Origin: Desulfovibrionales bacterium GWA2_65_9
GTDB lineage: Bacteria > Desulfobacterota > Desulfovibrionia > Desulfovibrionales > Desulfovibrionaceae
Assembly (NCBI GenBank): GCA_001799475.1
Contig: MGTN01000175.1
Span: 21,217-26,414, forward strand
Direction of reading: 5' to 3'
Length of the DNA stretch: 5,198 bases
The notes beneath the pieces were generated by a model. The model did no database searches. It had not been told where the DNA came from and worked only from the letters and a program-made list of their open reading frames with translations. Below are positions 1 through 5,198 of the stretch, piece after piece; positions within the stretch are counted from its first letter, which is position 1, and each line of letters opens with the position of its first letter. The position numbers and the translations under genes are program-made.

Positions 1-560
1 AGGGCTGCCTGGTCAACCAGCGCGAGGTGGGCCGCCACACCAACAGCTTCAAGGCGGCCCTGCGCGGGGCCCTGCGCGAGGATCCGGACATCATCCTGGT
101 GGGCGAGATGCGCGACCTGGAGACCATCACCCTGGCCCTGGAGGCCGCAGAGACCGGGCACCTCGTGTTCTCCACCCTGCACACCCAGAGCGCGGTCAAA
201 ACCGTGGACCGCATCATCGAGGTCTTCCCCGAGGACGGCCAGGCCCAGGTGCGCACCAGCCTGGCCGAATCCCTGCGGGCCATCGTCTCCCAGACGCTGT
301 TCAAGCGCATCGACAAGCCGGGCCGGGTGGCCGCGCAGGAGATCCTCATGGCCATCCCCAGCGTGCGCAACCTGATCCGCGAGGGCAAGACCCACCAGCT
401 GCCGAGCGTGCTGCAAACCGGGCGCGAGCAGGGCATGCAGACGCTGGACGACGAGATCGAGCGGCTCATCAAGGCCGGGATCATCAGCCCCGAGGACGGG
501 CTGGTCCAGGCCCAGAACAAGGACAAGATCAGCGGCCTGACCAAGGAGGACGCCCGGTGA
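1..560 (+). CDS. pilT: Type IV pilus retraction ATPase PilT, C-terminal part (5' end outside window)
   Basis: Hexameric cytoplasmic ATPase of the secretion-ATPase (GspE/PilT) superfamily, expected at the pilus base to depolymerise the pilin fibre. The reading frame is open from base 3, so the gene starts outside the window; the GTG at 27 is an internal codon. About 185 residues are visible, roughly half of a usual 340-370 aa PilT; the N-terminal PAS-like domain, Walker A and Asp box are missing from view. Visible motifs: VNQREVG at the start, a Walker B region DIILVGEMRD (87-116), a His box ETGHLVFSTLHT (150-185), and SVRNLIREGK (360-389). The last matches the AIRNLIRE motif that family knowledge ties to PilT retraction function. 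The C-terminus contains GMQTLDDEI and ends in a short charged tail. The stop overlaps the start of the next ATPase gene (GTGA, 557-560), implying translational coupling. Family call is secure; PilT rather than another paralog rests on the AIRNLIRE-like motif. Confidence 0.93.
   Translation, partial: GCLVNQREVGRHTNSFKAALRGALREDPDIILVGEMRDLETITLALEAAETGHLVFSTLHTQSAVKTVDRIIEVFPEDGQAQVRTSLAESLRAIVSQTLFKRIDKPGRVAAQEILMAIPSVRNLIREGKTHQLPSVLQTGREQGMQTLDDEIERLIKAGIISPEDGLVQAQNKDKISGLTKEDAR
543..550 (+). promoter_or_regulatory. Ribosome binding site deciding the pilU-like start
   Basis: AAGGAGGA lies inside the last codons of pilT. It is 6 nt from the GTG at 557 and 12 nt from the in-frame ATG at 563. 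The near-perfect Shine-Dalgarno sequence and its spacing favour the GTG start, which overlaps the pilT stop codon by 4 nt. The ATG at 563 remains possible and would shorten the protein by only two residues. Confidence 0.75.
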
Positions 561-1729
561 ACATGACCCGCGCCCAGCTCGACGCGCTCATGGCCCAGGT
601 GCTCGACCTGCACCCCGAAGTGGCCGACATCATCATTACCACTGGCAAGCCCATCCAGGCCGAGGTCCACGGCACGCTCAAGGACGCCGTGACCACGCCC
701 GACCTGGGCAAGCTCTCGGCCCTGGTGACCAAGGCCATGGCCGTGGCCCTCATGGGCGAGAATCTGCGCCTGCAGAAGACCCTGGCGGCCAAGGGCTCCT
801 GCGACCTGTCCTACGCCATCCCCGGCCGGGGCCGCTTTAGGGCCAACATCTTCAGCCAGCGCGGCAGCCTGGCCATGGTCCTGCGGCGCCTGCCCTCGAA
901 GATCCCGACCATGGAGGAGCTGGGCCTGCCCAAGGCCTTTTTGGAGATGGCCACCGAGAAGCACGGGCTGATCCTGGTCACCGGCGGCACGGGCTCGGGC
1001 AAGTCCAATACCCTGGCCGCACTCATCGACCGCGTCAACGCCACCTTTGCCGGGCACATCGTGACCCTGGAGGACCCGGTCGAGTTCACGCACCCGCACA
1101 AGCTGGGCACCGTGAACCAGCGCGAGCTGGGCATCGACTTCGACACCTTCGCCTCTGGGCTGCGGGCCGCCTTCCGCCAGGGGCCGAAGATCATCCTGGT
1201 GGGCGAGATCCGCGATCCCGAGACCATGGAGATCGCGCTCCAGGCCGCAGGCACCGGGCACCTCGTGTTGTCCACCCTGCACACCACCGACGCGGGCAGC
1301 ACCATCGGGCGCATCCTGGGCCTGTTCGGACCATCCGAGGAGCGGCTCATCCGCATGCGCCTGGCCGAGAGCCTGCGCTTCATCGTGTCCCAGCGCCTGC
1401 TCCCGCGTGAGGGCGGCGGGCGCGTGGCGGCCTTTGAGGTGCTGAAGAACACCCTGCGCGTGAAGGAGCTCATCCTCCAGGGCGAGAGCGCGGACAAGAC
1501 CTTCTACAACGTGCTGGAAAACAGCGGCACGGTGGGCATGCAGACCTTCGACCAGCACTTCCTGGCCCTGTTCGAGGCCGGGACCATCAGCGAGGAGACT
1601 GCCCTGCTTTCGGCCAGCGACCGCTCGCGCCTGGGGCAGATGCTCGACCGCGCCAAGACCGTGCGCGGCCAGAAGGTCACCAGCCTGGTCATCGAGGGCC
1701 TGGTGGACGAAGACCCGAGAGGGAAATAA
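557..1729 (+). CDS. pilU: PilT-family retraction ATPase, PilU-like (second of a tandem pair)
   Basis: Complete 390 aa ATPase of the PilT/PilU family. An N-terminal PAS-like region (about 1-105) is followed by a RecA-like ATPase domain. Motifs: Walker A GGTGSGKS (143-150), Asp box VTLEDPVEF (169-177), Walker B IILVGEIRD (212-220), His box GTGHLVLSTLHTTDA (232-246). The PilT AIRNLIRE motif is degenerate here (RVKELILQGE, about 301-310). GMQTFDQHFLALFEAG near 328-343 and a longer C-terminal tail resemble PilU, which family knowledge describes as a PilT-dependent accessory retraction motor. Oddities: the usual GPTGSGKS is GGTGSGKS, and the acidic residue usually before the Walker B strand (as in DPDIILVGE of the upstream gene) is Lys211. 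The gene overlaps pilT by 4 nt and is presumably cotranscribed with it. An alternative name would be a second PilT; the ATPase family itself is certain. Confidence 0.9.
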   Translation: MNMTRAQLDALMAQVLDLHPEVADIIITTGKPIQAEVHGTLKDAVTTPDLGKLSALVTKAMAVALMGENLRLQKTLAAKGSCDLSYAIPGRGRFRANIFSQRGSLAMVLRRLPSKIPTMEELGLPKAFLEMATEKHGLILVTGGTGSGKSNTLAALIDRVNATFAGHIVTLEDPVEFTHPHKLGTVNQRELGIDFDTFASGLRAAFRQGPKIILVGEIRDPETMEIALQAAGTGHLVLSTLHTTDAGSTIGRILGLFGPSEERLIRMRLAESLRFIVSQRLLPREGGGRVAAFEVLKNTLRVKELILQGESADKTFYNVLENSGTVGMQTFDQHFLALFEAGTISEETALLSASDRSRLGQMLDRAKTVRGQKVTSLVIEGLVDEDPRGK

Positions 1730-1852
1730 CGCATTTTGTGTCCGCCGCAGGGGGTCTAACCTGTTCCCATAGCGCACGTTTTGGGATATGGCTTGGGTAA
1801 ACAGACCCGAAACCGACCCGGACGGCCCTGCTGGCTGCCTGGACCAACGCGC

Positions 1853-1858
1853 AAGGAG
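1853..1858 (+). promoter_or_regulatory. Ribosome binding site for the 80 aa orphan protein
   Basis: AAGGAG sits 9 nt before the ATG at 1868. The in-frame ATG at 1859 directly abuts this site and is too close to be used. More upstream starts (TTG at 1781) have no comparable site. This settles the start at 1868. Confidence 0.7.
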
Positions 1859-1867
1859 ATGAAAGCC

Positions 1868-2110
1868 ATGGCCGAGTATACCCAGAAGGATCTTCCCGTG
1901 ACCATGCATCCCGACGACCTGCTGCGCCTGGATGATGGCACCACCATCCGCTTCGACACCAACGGCGAAGCCAAGGACATCATGCTCAACGATGACTTCA
2001 ACGCCGCCTGCGAGTTGTTCCCCGGCAACGAGTTCATCGTCGCCGCCGGAGGCAAGGAGTTTCGTCTCAGCAGCGACTTTGGCGAATTCATCATCGTCGA
2101 GGCCGTGTAG
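1868..2110 (+). CDS. Small acidic protein of unknown function (80 aa)
   Basis: I do not recognise this protein. It is 80 aa starting MAEYTQKDL, with no signal peptide, no membrane segment and no cysteine. It is rich in Asp/Glu: MHPDDLLRLDDGTTIRFDTNG is followed by AKDIMLNDDFN, then PGNEFIVAAGGKEFRLSSDFGEFIIVEAV. Alternating hydrophobic residues in TTIRFDT, EFIVAAGGKEFRL and EFIIVEA suggest a small beta-rich cytoplasmic fold with turns at DDGT, PGNE and AGGKE. The frame stays open upstream to 1781, but the strong ribosome binding site at 1853-1858 selects the ATG at 1868. Third codon positions are GC-rich like the neighbours, and codon use looks native, which supports a real gene. It lies 138 bases after the pilU-like gene and 90 bases before the stress-protein gene, with a hairpin on its 3' side, so it may be its own transcription unit. 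Confidence 0.75.
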   Translation: MAEYTQKDLPVTMHPDDLLRLDDGTTIRFDTNGEAKDIMLNDDFNAACELFPGNEFIVAAGGKEFRLSSDFGEFIIVEAV

Positions 2111-2130
2111 TCCCAGGCCAGCACCCATGG

Positions 2131-2155
2131 ACCGCAGGGGGCCCCGCCCTGCGGT
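2131..2155 (+). terminator. GC-rich hairpin after the orphan gene, weak terminator candidate
   Basis: ACCGCAGGG (2131-2139) pairs perfectly with CCCTGCGGT (2147-2155) across a 7-base loop, giving a 9 bp stem 20 bases after the orphan stop codon. Only three T residues end the hairpin (2155-2157), so rho-independent termination would be inefficient. It may equally be a transcript-stabilising or attenuating element between the orphan gene and the stress-protein gene. Confidence 0.45.
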
Positions 2156-2200
2156 TTCCGGGGCGCACTGGAATGAAGACGCCCTGTAGAGCGAGGCCCA

Positions 2201-3073
2201 ATGAACAAGCACCTGCTCGTGACCATCAGCGAGGACCCCTCGGCCCACTATGGCCTGCGCTTCGTCTGCGCCTTCTTTCAGCACAAGGACGACGTGCGCC
2301 TGACCCTGTTCAACACTGCGCCGCAGCCGCCTGCGGTCTGGGCCGAGGAGGCCAACTACGAGACCCTGCGACAAAATGAGGAGGACGCCCAGGCCATCAT
2401 CGCCTCGGGCAAGCGGGCCATGGAGTCCGCCCGGGGCATCTTCCTGCAGGGCGGGTTCAACCCGGCGCAGGTGGACGACAAGATCGTGTCGCGCAATTTC
2501 TCGCGCATCCAGGACATCGTCAAGGAGGGCGAAACCGGGCTGTACGATGCCGTGGTCTTTGGCCGGCGCGGCATGCTGCGGCTGGAAAATTTCCTGGACA
2601 AGAGCGTCAGCGAGGAGATGCTCCAGGCGCGGTTCGCCTTTCCGCTGTGGCTCTGCCGCGATGTGGAGTACGACCGCAAGGGCGTTTTGCTCTGCGTGGA
2701 CGATTCCGAGCCCTCGCGCCGCATGGCCGACCACGTGGGCTTCATCCTCCAGGGCGAGCCCGAGCATCCCGTGACCATCCTGCGCGTGCTGCCCAAGTCC
2801 GATAGCCCGCAGAGCAACGGGGGGCTCTTCAGCGCGGCCACCGACGCGCTGGAACAGAACGGCTTCCCGTCAAGGCTCATCAAGACCCGGCTGGCGCAGT
2901 CCGACAACGTGGCCCAGGCCATCCTGCACGAGGCCGACCGGGGCCGGTACGCGGCCGTGGCCGTGGGGCGCTCGGACCGGCACAAGGGCGTGCTCTCGCA
3001 GCTGTTTTACGGCTCGACGACCATGGCCCTGTTCCGCAAGCTCACGGGCGCGGCGCTCTGGGTCAGCCGGTAG
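2201..3073 (+). CDS. Universal stress protein, two tandem USP domains (290 aa)
   Basis: Cytoplasmic protein of the UspA superfamily with two alpha/beta domains in one chain, roughly residues 3-153 and 159-290. Domain 1 begins KHLLVTISEDPSAHYGLRF and has GRRGMLRLENFLDKSVSEEM near 121-140. Domain 2 begins GVLLCVDDSEPSRR (161-174), where the Asp pair sits as in ATP-binding USPs. It ends with AVGRSDRHKG...FYGSTT (about 255-274), a variant of the G-x2-G-x9-G(S/T) nucleotide motif: the second glycine is not at the classical spacing but the final Gly271-Ser272 is kept. Domain 1 lacks a clear G(S/T) end, so nucleotide binding there is doubtful. Tandem USPs near 290 aa are common and usually relate to stress or starvation survival; no specific partner can be read here. 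The ATG at 2201 has a modest GAGG (2193-2196) at short spacing. The gene stands alone, with a 136-base gap before the next gene. Confidence 0.88.
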   Translation: MNKHLLVTISEDPSAHYGLRFVCAFFQHKDDVRLTLFNTAPQPPAVWAEEANYETLRQNEEDAQAIIASGKRAMESARGIFLQGGFNPAQVDDKIVSRNFSRIQDIVKEGETGLYDAVVFGRRGMLRLENFLDKSVSEEMLQARFAFPLWLCRDVEYDRKGVLLCVDDSEPSRRMADHVGFILQGEPEHPVTILRVLPKSDSPQSNGGLFSAATDALEQNGFPSRLIKTRLAQSDNVAQAILHEADRGRYAAVAVGRSDRHKGVLSQLFYGSTTMALFRKLTGAALWVSR

Positions 3074-3209
3074 CGTGGGCTGTCGCCAGATGTAGGCCAA
3101 ACCCGAAGCCACGGCCCAGTGAAACGTGCAGGGCGCTTGCGGGCGCAGCTCATGTTGCGGAGGTGGTGGGCTTTGTCATAACCCAACGAGTCCAGCCAAA
3201 GAGGGCCGC

Positions 3210-3770
3210 ATGCCTTGGATGAGTCGTATTCTGTTTCTGGCTGTTGCCATGGTTTTGGGCGGGGTCCTGGCTGACCCGGCCTTTTGTGAGGATCCATGCA
3301 AGGATGCTGTGCAACGCAGAGCTTTCGAAGAAGCCATTTCGATCTGCAGTGATCAAATCAAGTCTCAGGAATCGAACGCGGACATCCATGCCACGGCCTA
3401 TCAGCACCGTGGGCAAGCCTATGCCGGGAAAAGAGAATATAAGCTTGCCATCCAGGATTTGACCCGTGCCATCGCTCTCAGGCCTGACTTCCCTGAAGCG
3501 CTCAATGGCCGGGGCATGGTTTACGAGGCTGAAAACGAGCTGAAGCGGGCCAGTGAAGATTACGAGCAGGCCCTCCGGCTCATGCCCGGATATGTTCGAG
3601 CACAGCACAACCTCGAAAATGTGCGCGCCAAGCTGGAGAAGCCCGGCACCGGCATCGGGGCCAAAAAATATGAAGTCCATATTTCCCGCCCGAACCCGGC
3701 CGTTACTGTTGGCTTTGGATACGGTGAGCTGATATCACCGGGAGAGAGTCTTAAGCGCTATAACCGCTGA
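3210..3770 (+). CDS. Secreted TPR-repeat protein (186 aa), first of two paralogs
   Basis: N-terminal signal peptide: MPWMSR, then a hydrophobic core (about 7-20), then ADPAFC. Cleavage is plausible after Ala21; PAFC is a poor lipobox, so a lipoprotein is unlikely. The mature part opens with EDPCKDAV and a second cysteine at 46 (ISICSDQI). Two TPR motifs follow at about 60-93 (YQHRGQAYAGKREYKLAI...) and 94-127 (LNGRGMVYEAENELKRAS...), with a partial third helix to about 142. The remaining ~44 residues have no TPR pattern and end ...GESLKRYNR. TPRs bind proteins or peptides; the export signal places this one in the periplasm or outside. The start at 3210 is preceded by AAAGAGGG (3197-3204), and the longer frame from GTG 3126 would bury the signal peptide. 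GC is lower than in flanking genes (several 60-base rows count 47-50%), suggesting later acquisition. Function and partner unknown. Confidence 0.82.
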   Translation: MPWMSRILFLAVAMVLGGVLADPAFCEDPCKDAVQRRAFEEAISICSDQIKSQESNADIHATAYQHRGQAYAGKREYKLAIQDLTRAIALRPDFPEALNGRGMVYEAENELKRASEDYEQALRLMPGYVRAQHNLENVRAKLEKPGTGIGAKKYEVHISRPNPAVTVGFGYGELISPGESLKRYNR

Positions 3771-3853
3771 TCGGCAAAACCAAGCGCCAGCGTTGCCTCA
3801 GCCTGGGCAGTGGTCACCAGCGCAAATCCGTTTCACCTCTCCGCCAACGCACG

Positions 3854-4014
3854 CTTGACCCCGACACCGGCCTGACGCGCTTCCCCTGGCGCGACTCCAA
3901 CGCCGACACCGGGCGCTTTACTGCCCTGGACCCGCTGGGCAAGAAGGGCGGGGACACGGACTGGTACGGCTACTGCCCCCTGCGAGGAGATGATCAGACC
4001 CGGTCAACCGGGTG
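3854..4014 (+). pseudogene. Decayed Rhs core fragment (Rhs repeat-associated core)
   Basis: In the frame of base 3854 the translation reads LDPDTGLTRF, then WRDSNADTGRFTALDPLG, then GGDTDWYGYC (ending at 3976). By family knowledge these are the hallmark segments of the Rhs repeat-associated core, which closes the YD-repeat shell just before the variable C-terminal toxin tip. The next conserved piece, DDPVN, is split: Asp-Asp is read at 3989-3994, but PVNRV appears only in another frame at 4000-4014, so the copy is frameshifted. The 3854 frame is open only from 3764 to a TAG at 4088-4090, has no plausible start and ribosome site, and lacks the ~1000+ residues of YD repeats upstream. Just upstream, ANPFHLSANARL (3822-3857, different frame) may be the preceding Rhs stretch, implying a second frameshift. 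I see no toxin domain after it. Best read as a relic of an Rhs/polymorphic-toxin gene. Confidence 0.8.
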
Positions 4015-4120
4015 CCCTGCGCCCAGCCGAAACGCCCCTTCCACTTGCGAGTTGCCTCCAGACGATGCTACAGAAAGATCAGAACCCTAGGCCCAGTGTC
4101 AAACATGGAGGTCTGCTCCC

Positions 4121-4630
4121 ATGCGCATCCGTACCGCCGCCAAGACCCTCTTGTGCCTGCTGTCCCTGACCATCACGGCGCACCCGGCAAGAGCCCAGGA
4201 ACTGCCCCAGGAATGCAAGGACGCGATGGAGATTCGCAGCCCGCAAGGCCAGGTGGACATGTTCACCCGCTGCCTGGACTCCAGACGGTTGAGCGGGGAG
4301 AACAAGGCCACGACGCTCAAGCAACGGGCCGTGGCCTACATGCACCTCGGCCGGCACCAGTTCGCCCTCGACGACCTCAACGAGGCCATCAAGCTCAAGT
4401 CGGATGATTCCGACAGCTACTACCTCCGGGGTTTTGCCTACCGGGCCCTGGGCCAGCACCGGAAGGCCATCGAGGACAGCAACCGGGCCGTCGGCTTGGA
4501 CCCGGGCTTTGCCGCGGCCTACGCCAACCGCGCCTTTGCCCACAAGGCGCTGGGCAACACCGGCCAGGCCAAGTCCGATGCGCAGCGCGCCCAGGCGCTG
4601 GACCCGAGCGTCAAGGTGCCGTGGTTCTAG
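4121..4630 (+). CDS. Secreted TPR-repeat protein (169 aa), second of two paralogs
   Basis: Clear Sec signal peptide MRIRTAAKTLLCLLSLTITAHPARA with a good AxA cleavage site after Ala25, leaving a periplasmic or secreted protein that starts QELPQECKDAM. Two mature cysteines are at 33 and 51 (TRCLDSR). Three consecutive TPR motifs fill the rest: about 63-96 (LKQRAVAYMHLGRHQFAL...), 97-130 (YLRGFAYRALGQHRKAI...) and 131-164 (YANRAFAHKALGNTGQA...), each ending in the typical Asp/Ser-Pro or acidic turn. It ends five residues later (KVPWF), so the protein is almost pure TPR. GGAGG at 4107-4111, 9 nt before the ATG, supports the start. It shares the CKDA...C layout with the TPR gene on the other side of the Rhs relic. 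It is GC-rich like the host genes. It occupies the place where an Rhs immunity gene would normally lie, but no immunity function can be shown. Confidence 0.87.
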   Translation: MRIRTAAKTLLCLLSLTITAHPARAQELPQECKDAMEIRSPQGQVDMFTRCLDSRRLSGENKATTLKQRAVAYMHLGRHQFALDDLNEAIKLKSDDSDSYYLRGFAYRALGQHRKAIEDSNRAVGLDPGFAAAYANRAFAHKALGNTGQAKSDAQRAQALDPSVKVPWF

Positions 4631-4822
4631 TGTAGCGTCTTCGTTTTTCGTCGATATGAATGCTACCTGGGAGCGCAGACTTTAAGCGGTTTCTGCCCAG
4701 CCAGGAGTGTCGTCTTTCTTCGAGGACACGACGCTCGGCCTGCCCCCTGGGCTTGGGCGCGCTCACCTGATCCAGGCCGCGCAAGGCCGCAACGCGGCCT
4801 CTCGGGGCCATTTCCCTGCGCC
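4631..4822. other. Gene-free spacer with small hairpins
   Basis: No frame here looks like a recognised protein. Two inverted repeats are visible. GAGTGTCGT (4705-4713) pairs with ACGACGCTC (4728-4736), giving 9 bp with one G-T pair. AGGCCGC (4784-4790) pairs with GCGGCCT (4794-4800) around a 3-base loop, and an extra AGGCCGC copy lies at 4774-4780. A T-run at 4644-4648 follows the TPR gene, but no strong stem precedes it, so I cannot name a terminator for that gene. Confidence 0.5.
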
Positions 4823-4868
4823 CAAAAGAAAGGCTCCCCCCAGCATTTGCGTGCTGGAAGGAGCCCTT
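4823..4868 (-). terminator. Rho-independent terminator of the YchJ-like gene
   Basis: Read on the minus strand, GGCTCC pairs with GGAGCC (plus 4860-4865 with 4832-4837). After a 2x2 internal loop, CCAGCA pairs with TGCTGG (4852-4857 with 4840-4845) around a 6-base loop. TTTCTTTTG follows directly (plus 4831-4823). A two-part 12 bp stem plus a T-rich tail is a textbook intrinsic terminator. It lies about 70 bases after the stop codon of the minus-strand gene. The plus-strand side has no T-run, so it serves the minus strand only. Confidence 0.8.
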
Positions 4869-4935
4869 CGTGTTGCCTGAGGGGGGGAAGCACTGCCCCC
4901 GGCGGGGCCGAGCGGCCTGCCCCTGGCTCACCGCC

Positions 4936-5198
4936 CTAGCCGCAGCACTTCTTGAATTTCTTGCCCGAGCCGCAGGGGCAGGGGTCGTTGCGGCCGGTCT
5001 TGGGGCCGCGCACAATGGGGTCGTGGGAGCGCATCTTGCCGTCGGTGTAGAGCCACACCCCGTCCAGGCGCTTGAACTGGGCCACCTCGCGGTGGTCCTG
5101 GCGCGCGCCCTGGTAGTCGTAGGAGGCGGTGAAGTCCACCTGCCCGGTCTGGTCGGCCTCACCGCCGTCCTTGACCGAGTGGATGGTCAGGCCATGCC
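4936..5198 (-). CDS. ychJ: YchJ-family (UPF0225) SEC-C motif protein, C-terminal part (5' end outside window)
   Basis: The minus-strand frame is open to the window edge, so the GTG at 5139 is internal and 86 residues are visible of a family length near 150. It opens HGLTIHSVKDGG..., followed by GQVDFTASYDYQGARQDHREV and AQFKRLDGVWLYTDG. This is the NTF2-like region typical of YchJ proteins (their equivalents read like VEFxARY...H..SRF...DGRWYYxDG). It ends with the SEC-C zinc motif GRNDPCPCGSGKKFKKCCG, where the CPC and CC pairs are the metal ligands. SEC-C also ends SecA, but the preceding region is not SecA helical-scaffold sequence, which favours YchJ. The biochemical role of YchJ is unsettled; protein or ribosome contact is only suggested by the shared SecA motif. 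It converges on the TPR genes and has its own terminator at 4823-4868. Confidence 0.85.
   Translation of the reverse strand, partial: HGLTIHSVKDGGEADQTGQVDFTASYDYQGARQDHREVAQFKRLDGVWLYTDGKMRSHDPIVRGPKTGRNDPCPCGSGKKFKKCCG

Noticed and set aside
811..1497. 228 aa minus-strand frame opposite the pilU-like gene
   Set aside because: Antisense shadow of a clearly coding gene in high-GC DNA; Ser/Arg-rich with no recognisable domain.
1781..1867. N-terminal extension of the 80 aa protein starting at TTG 1781
   Set aside because: No ribosome binding site for the upstream start, and the extension (rich in Arg, Pro and Gly) looks like translated spacer; AAGGAG at 1853 points to the ATG at 1868.
3155..3182. 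Possible promoter TTGCGG-16-CATAAC before the first TPR gene
   Set aside because: Only three of six bases match the -35 consensus; similar matches are expected by chance.
3126..3209. N-terminal extension of the first TPR gene from GTG 3126
   Set aside because: It would place 28 Cys/Gly-rich residues before a good signal peptide; the ATG at 3210 has its own ribosome site.
4045..4074. Possible promoter TTGCGA-18-TACAGA with an extended TG before the second TPR gene
   Set aside because: The matches are partial and the spacing long; it is placed plausibly but cannot be supported from sequence alone.
4012..4407. 131 aa frame starting in the Rhs relic and running into the second TPR gene
   Set aside because: Only its first residues (and PVNR just before) resemble Rhs; the rest is an out-of-frame reading of the TPR gene.
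4611..5162. Long minus-strand frame (183 aa) over the spacer and the YchJ-like gene
   Set aside because: Low-complexity Arg/Pro/Ala/Thr composition, crosses the terminator, and is a shadow of the YchJ-like gene in another frame.
1..5198. CRISPR array, tRNA or rRNA genes, complete insertion sequence
   Set aside because: No regularly spaced direct repeats, no cloverleaf-like or rRNA-like stretch, and no transposase were seen.

Overview
High-GC bacterial DNA that reads like a Desulfovibrio-type sulfate reducer (Desulfovibrionota). This placement is an inference from three things: strongly GC-biased third codon positions, the style of the tandem PilT-family ATPases, and an Rhs core of the 'GGDxDWYGYC' type. 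No 16S or other definitive marker is present.

Left part (1-1729, + strand): the C-terminal half of a PilT-type retraction ATPase, entering from outside the window. It overlaps by 4 nt a complete second PilT-family ATPase (390 aa, PilU-like). They form a translationally coupled pair expected to power type IV pilus retraction. Their P-loop/His-box regions remain close to each other at DNA level, so they are ancient tandem duplicates.

Middle part (1730-3073, + strand): a small acidic orphan protein of 80 aa with a very good ribosome binding site. A strong GC hairpin follows, then a tandem-domain universal stress protein (290 aa). These look like ordinary housekeeping or stress genes.

Accessory part (3074-4630, + strand): two secreted TPR proteins that share an N-terminal CKDA...C signature and so look like diverged paralogs. 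Between them lies a decayed piece of an Rhs protein, the conserved core that precedes the variable C-terminal toxin. It has no start of its own and carries at least one frameshift. The first TPR gene is clearly less GC-rich than its neighbours. This is the most unusual part of the window: a relic of a polymorphic-toxin locus with two exported TPR proteins on either side.

Right part (4631-5198): about 300 bases without a recognisable gene, holding several hairpins. One is a convincing rho-independent terminator for the minus-strand gene beyond it. That gene is the C-terminal part of a YchJ-family (UPF0225) protein with an NTF2-like region and a SEC-C zinc motif; its 5' end lies outside the window.
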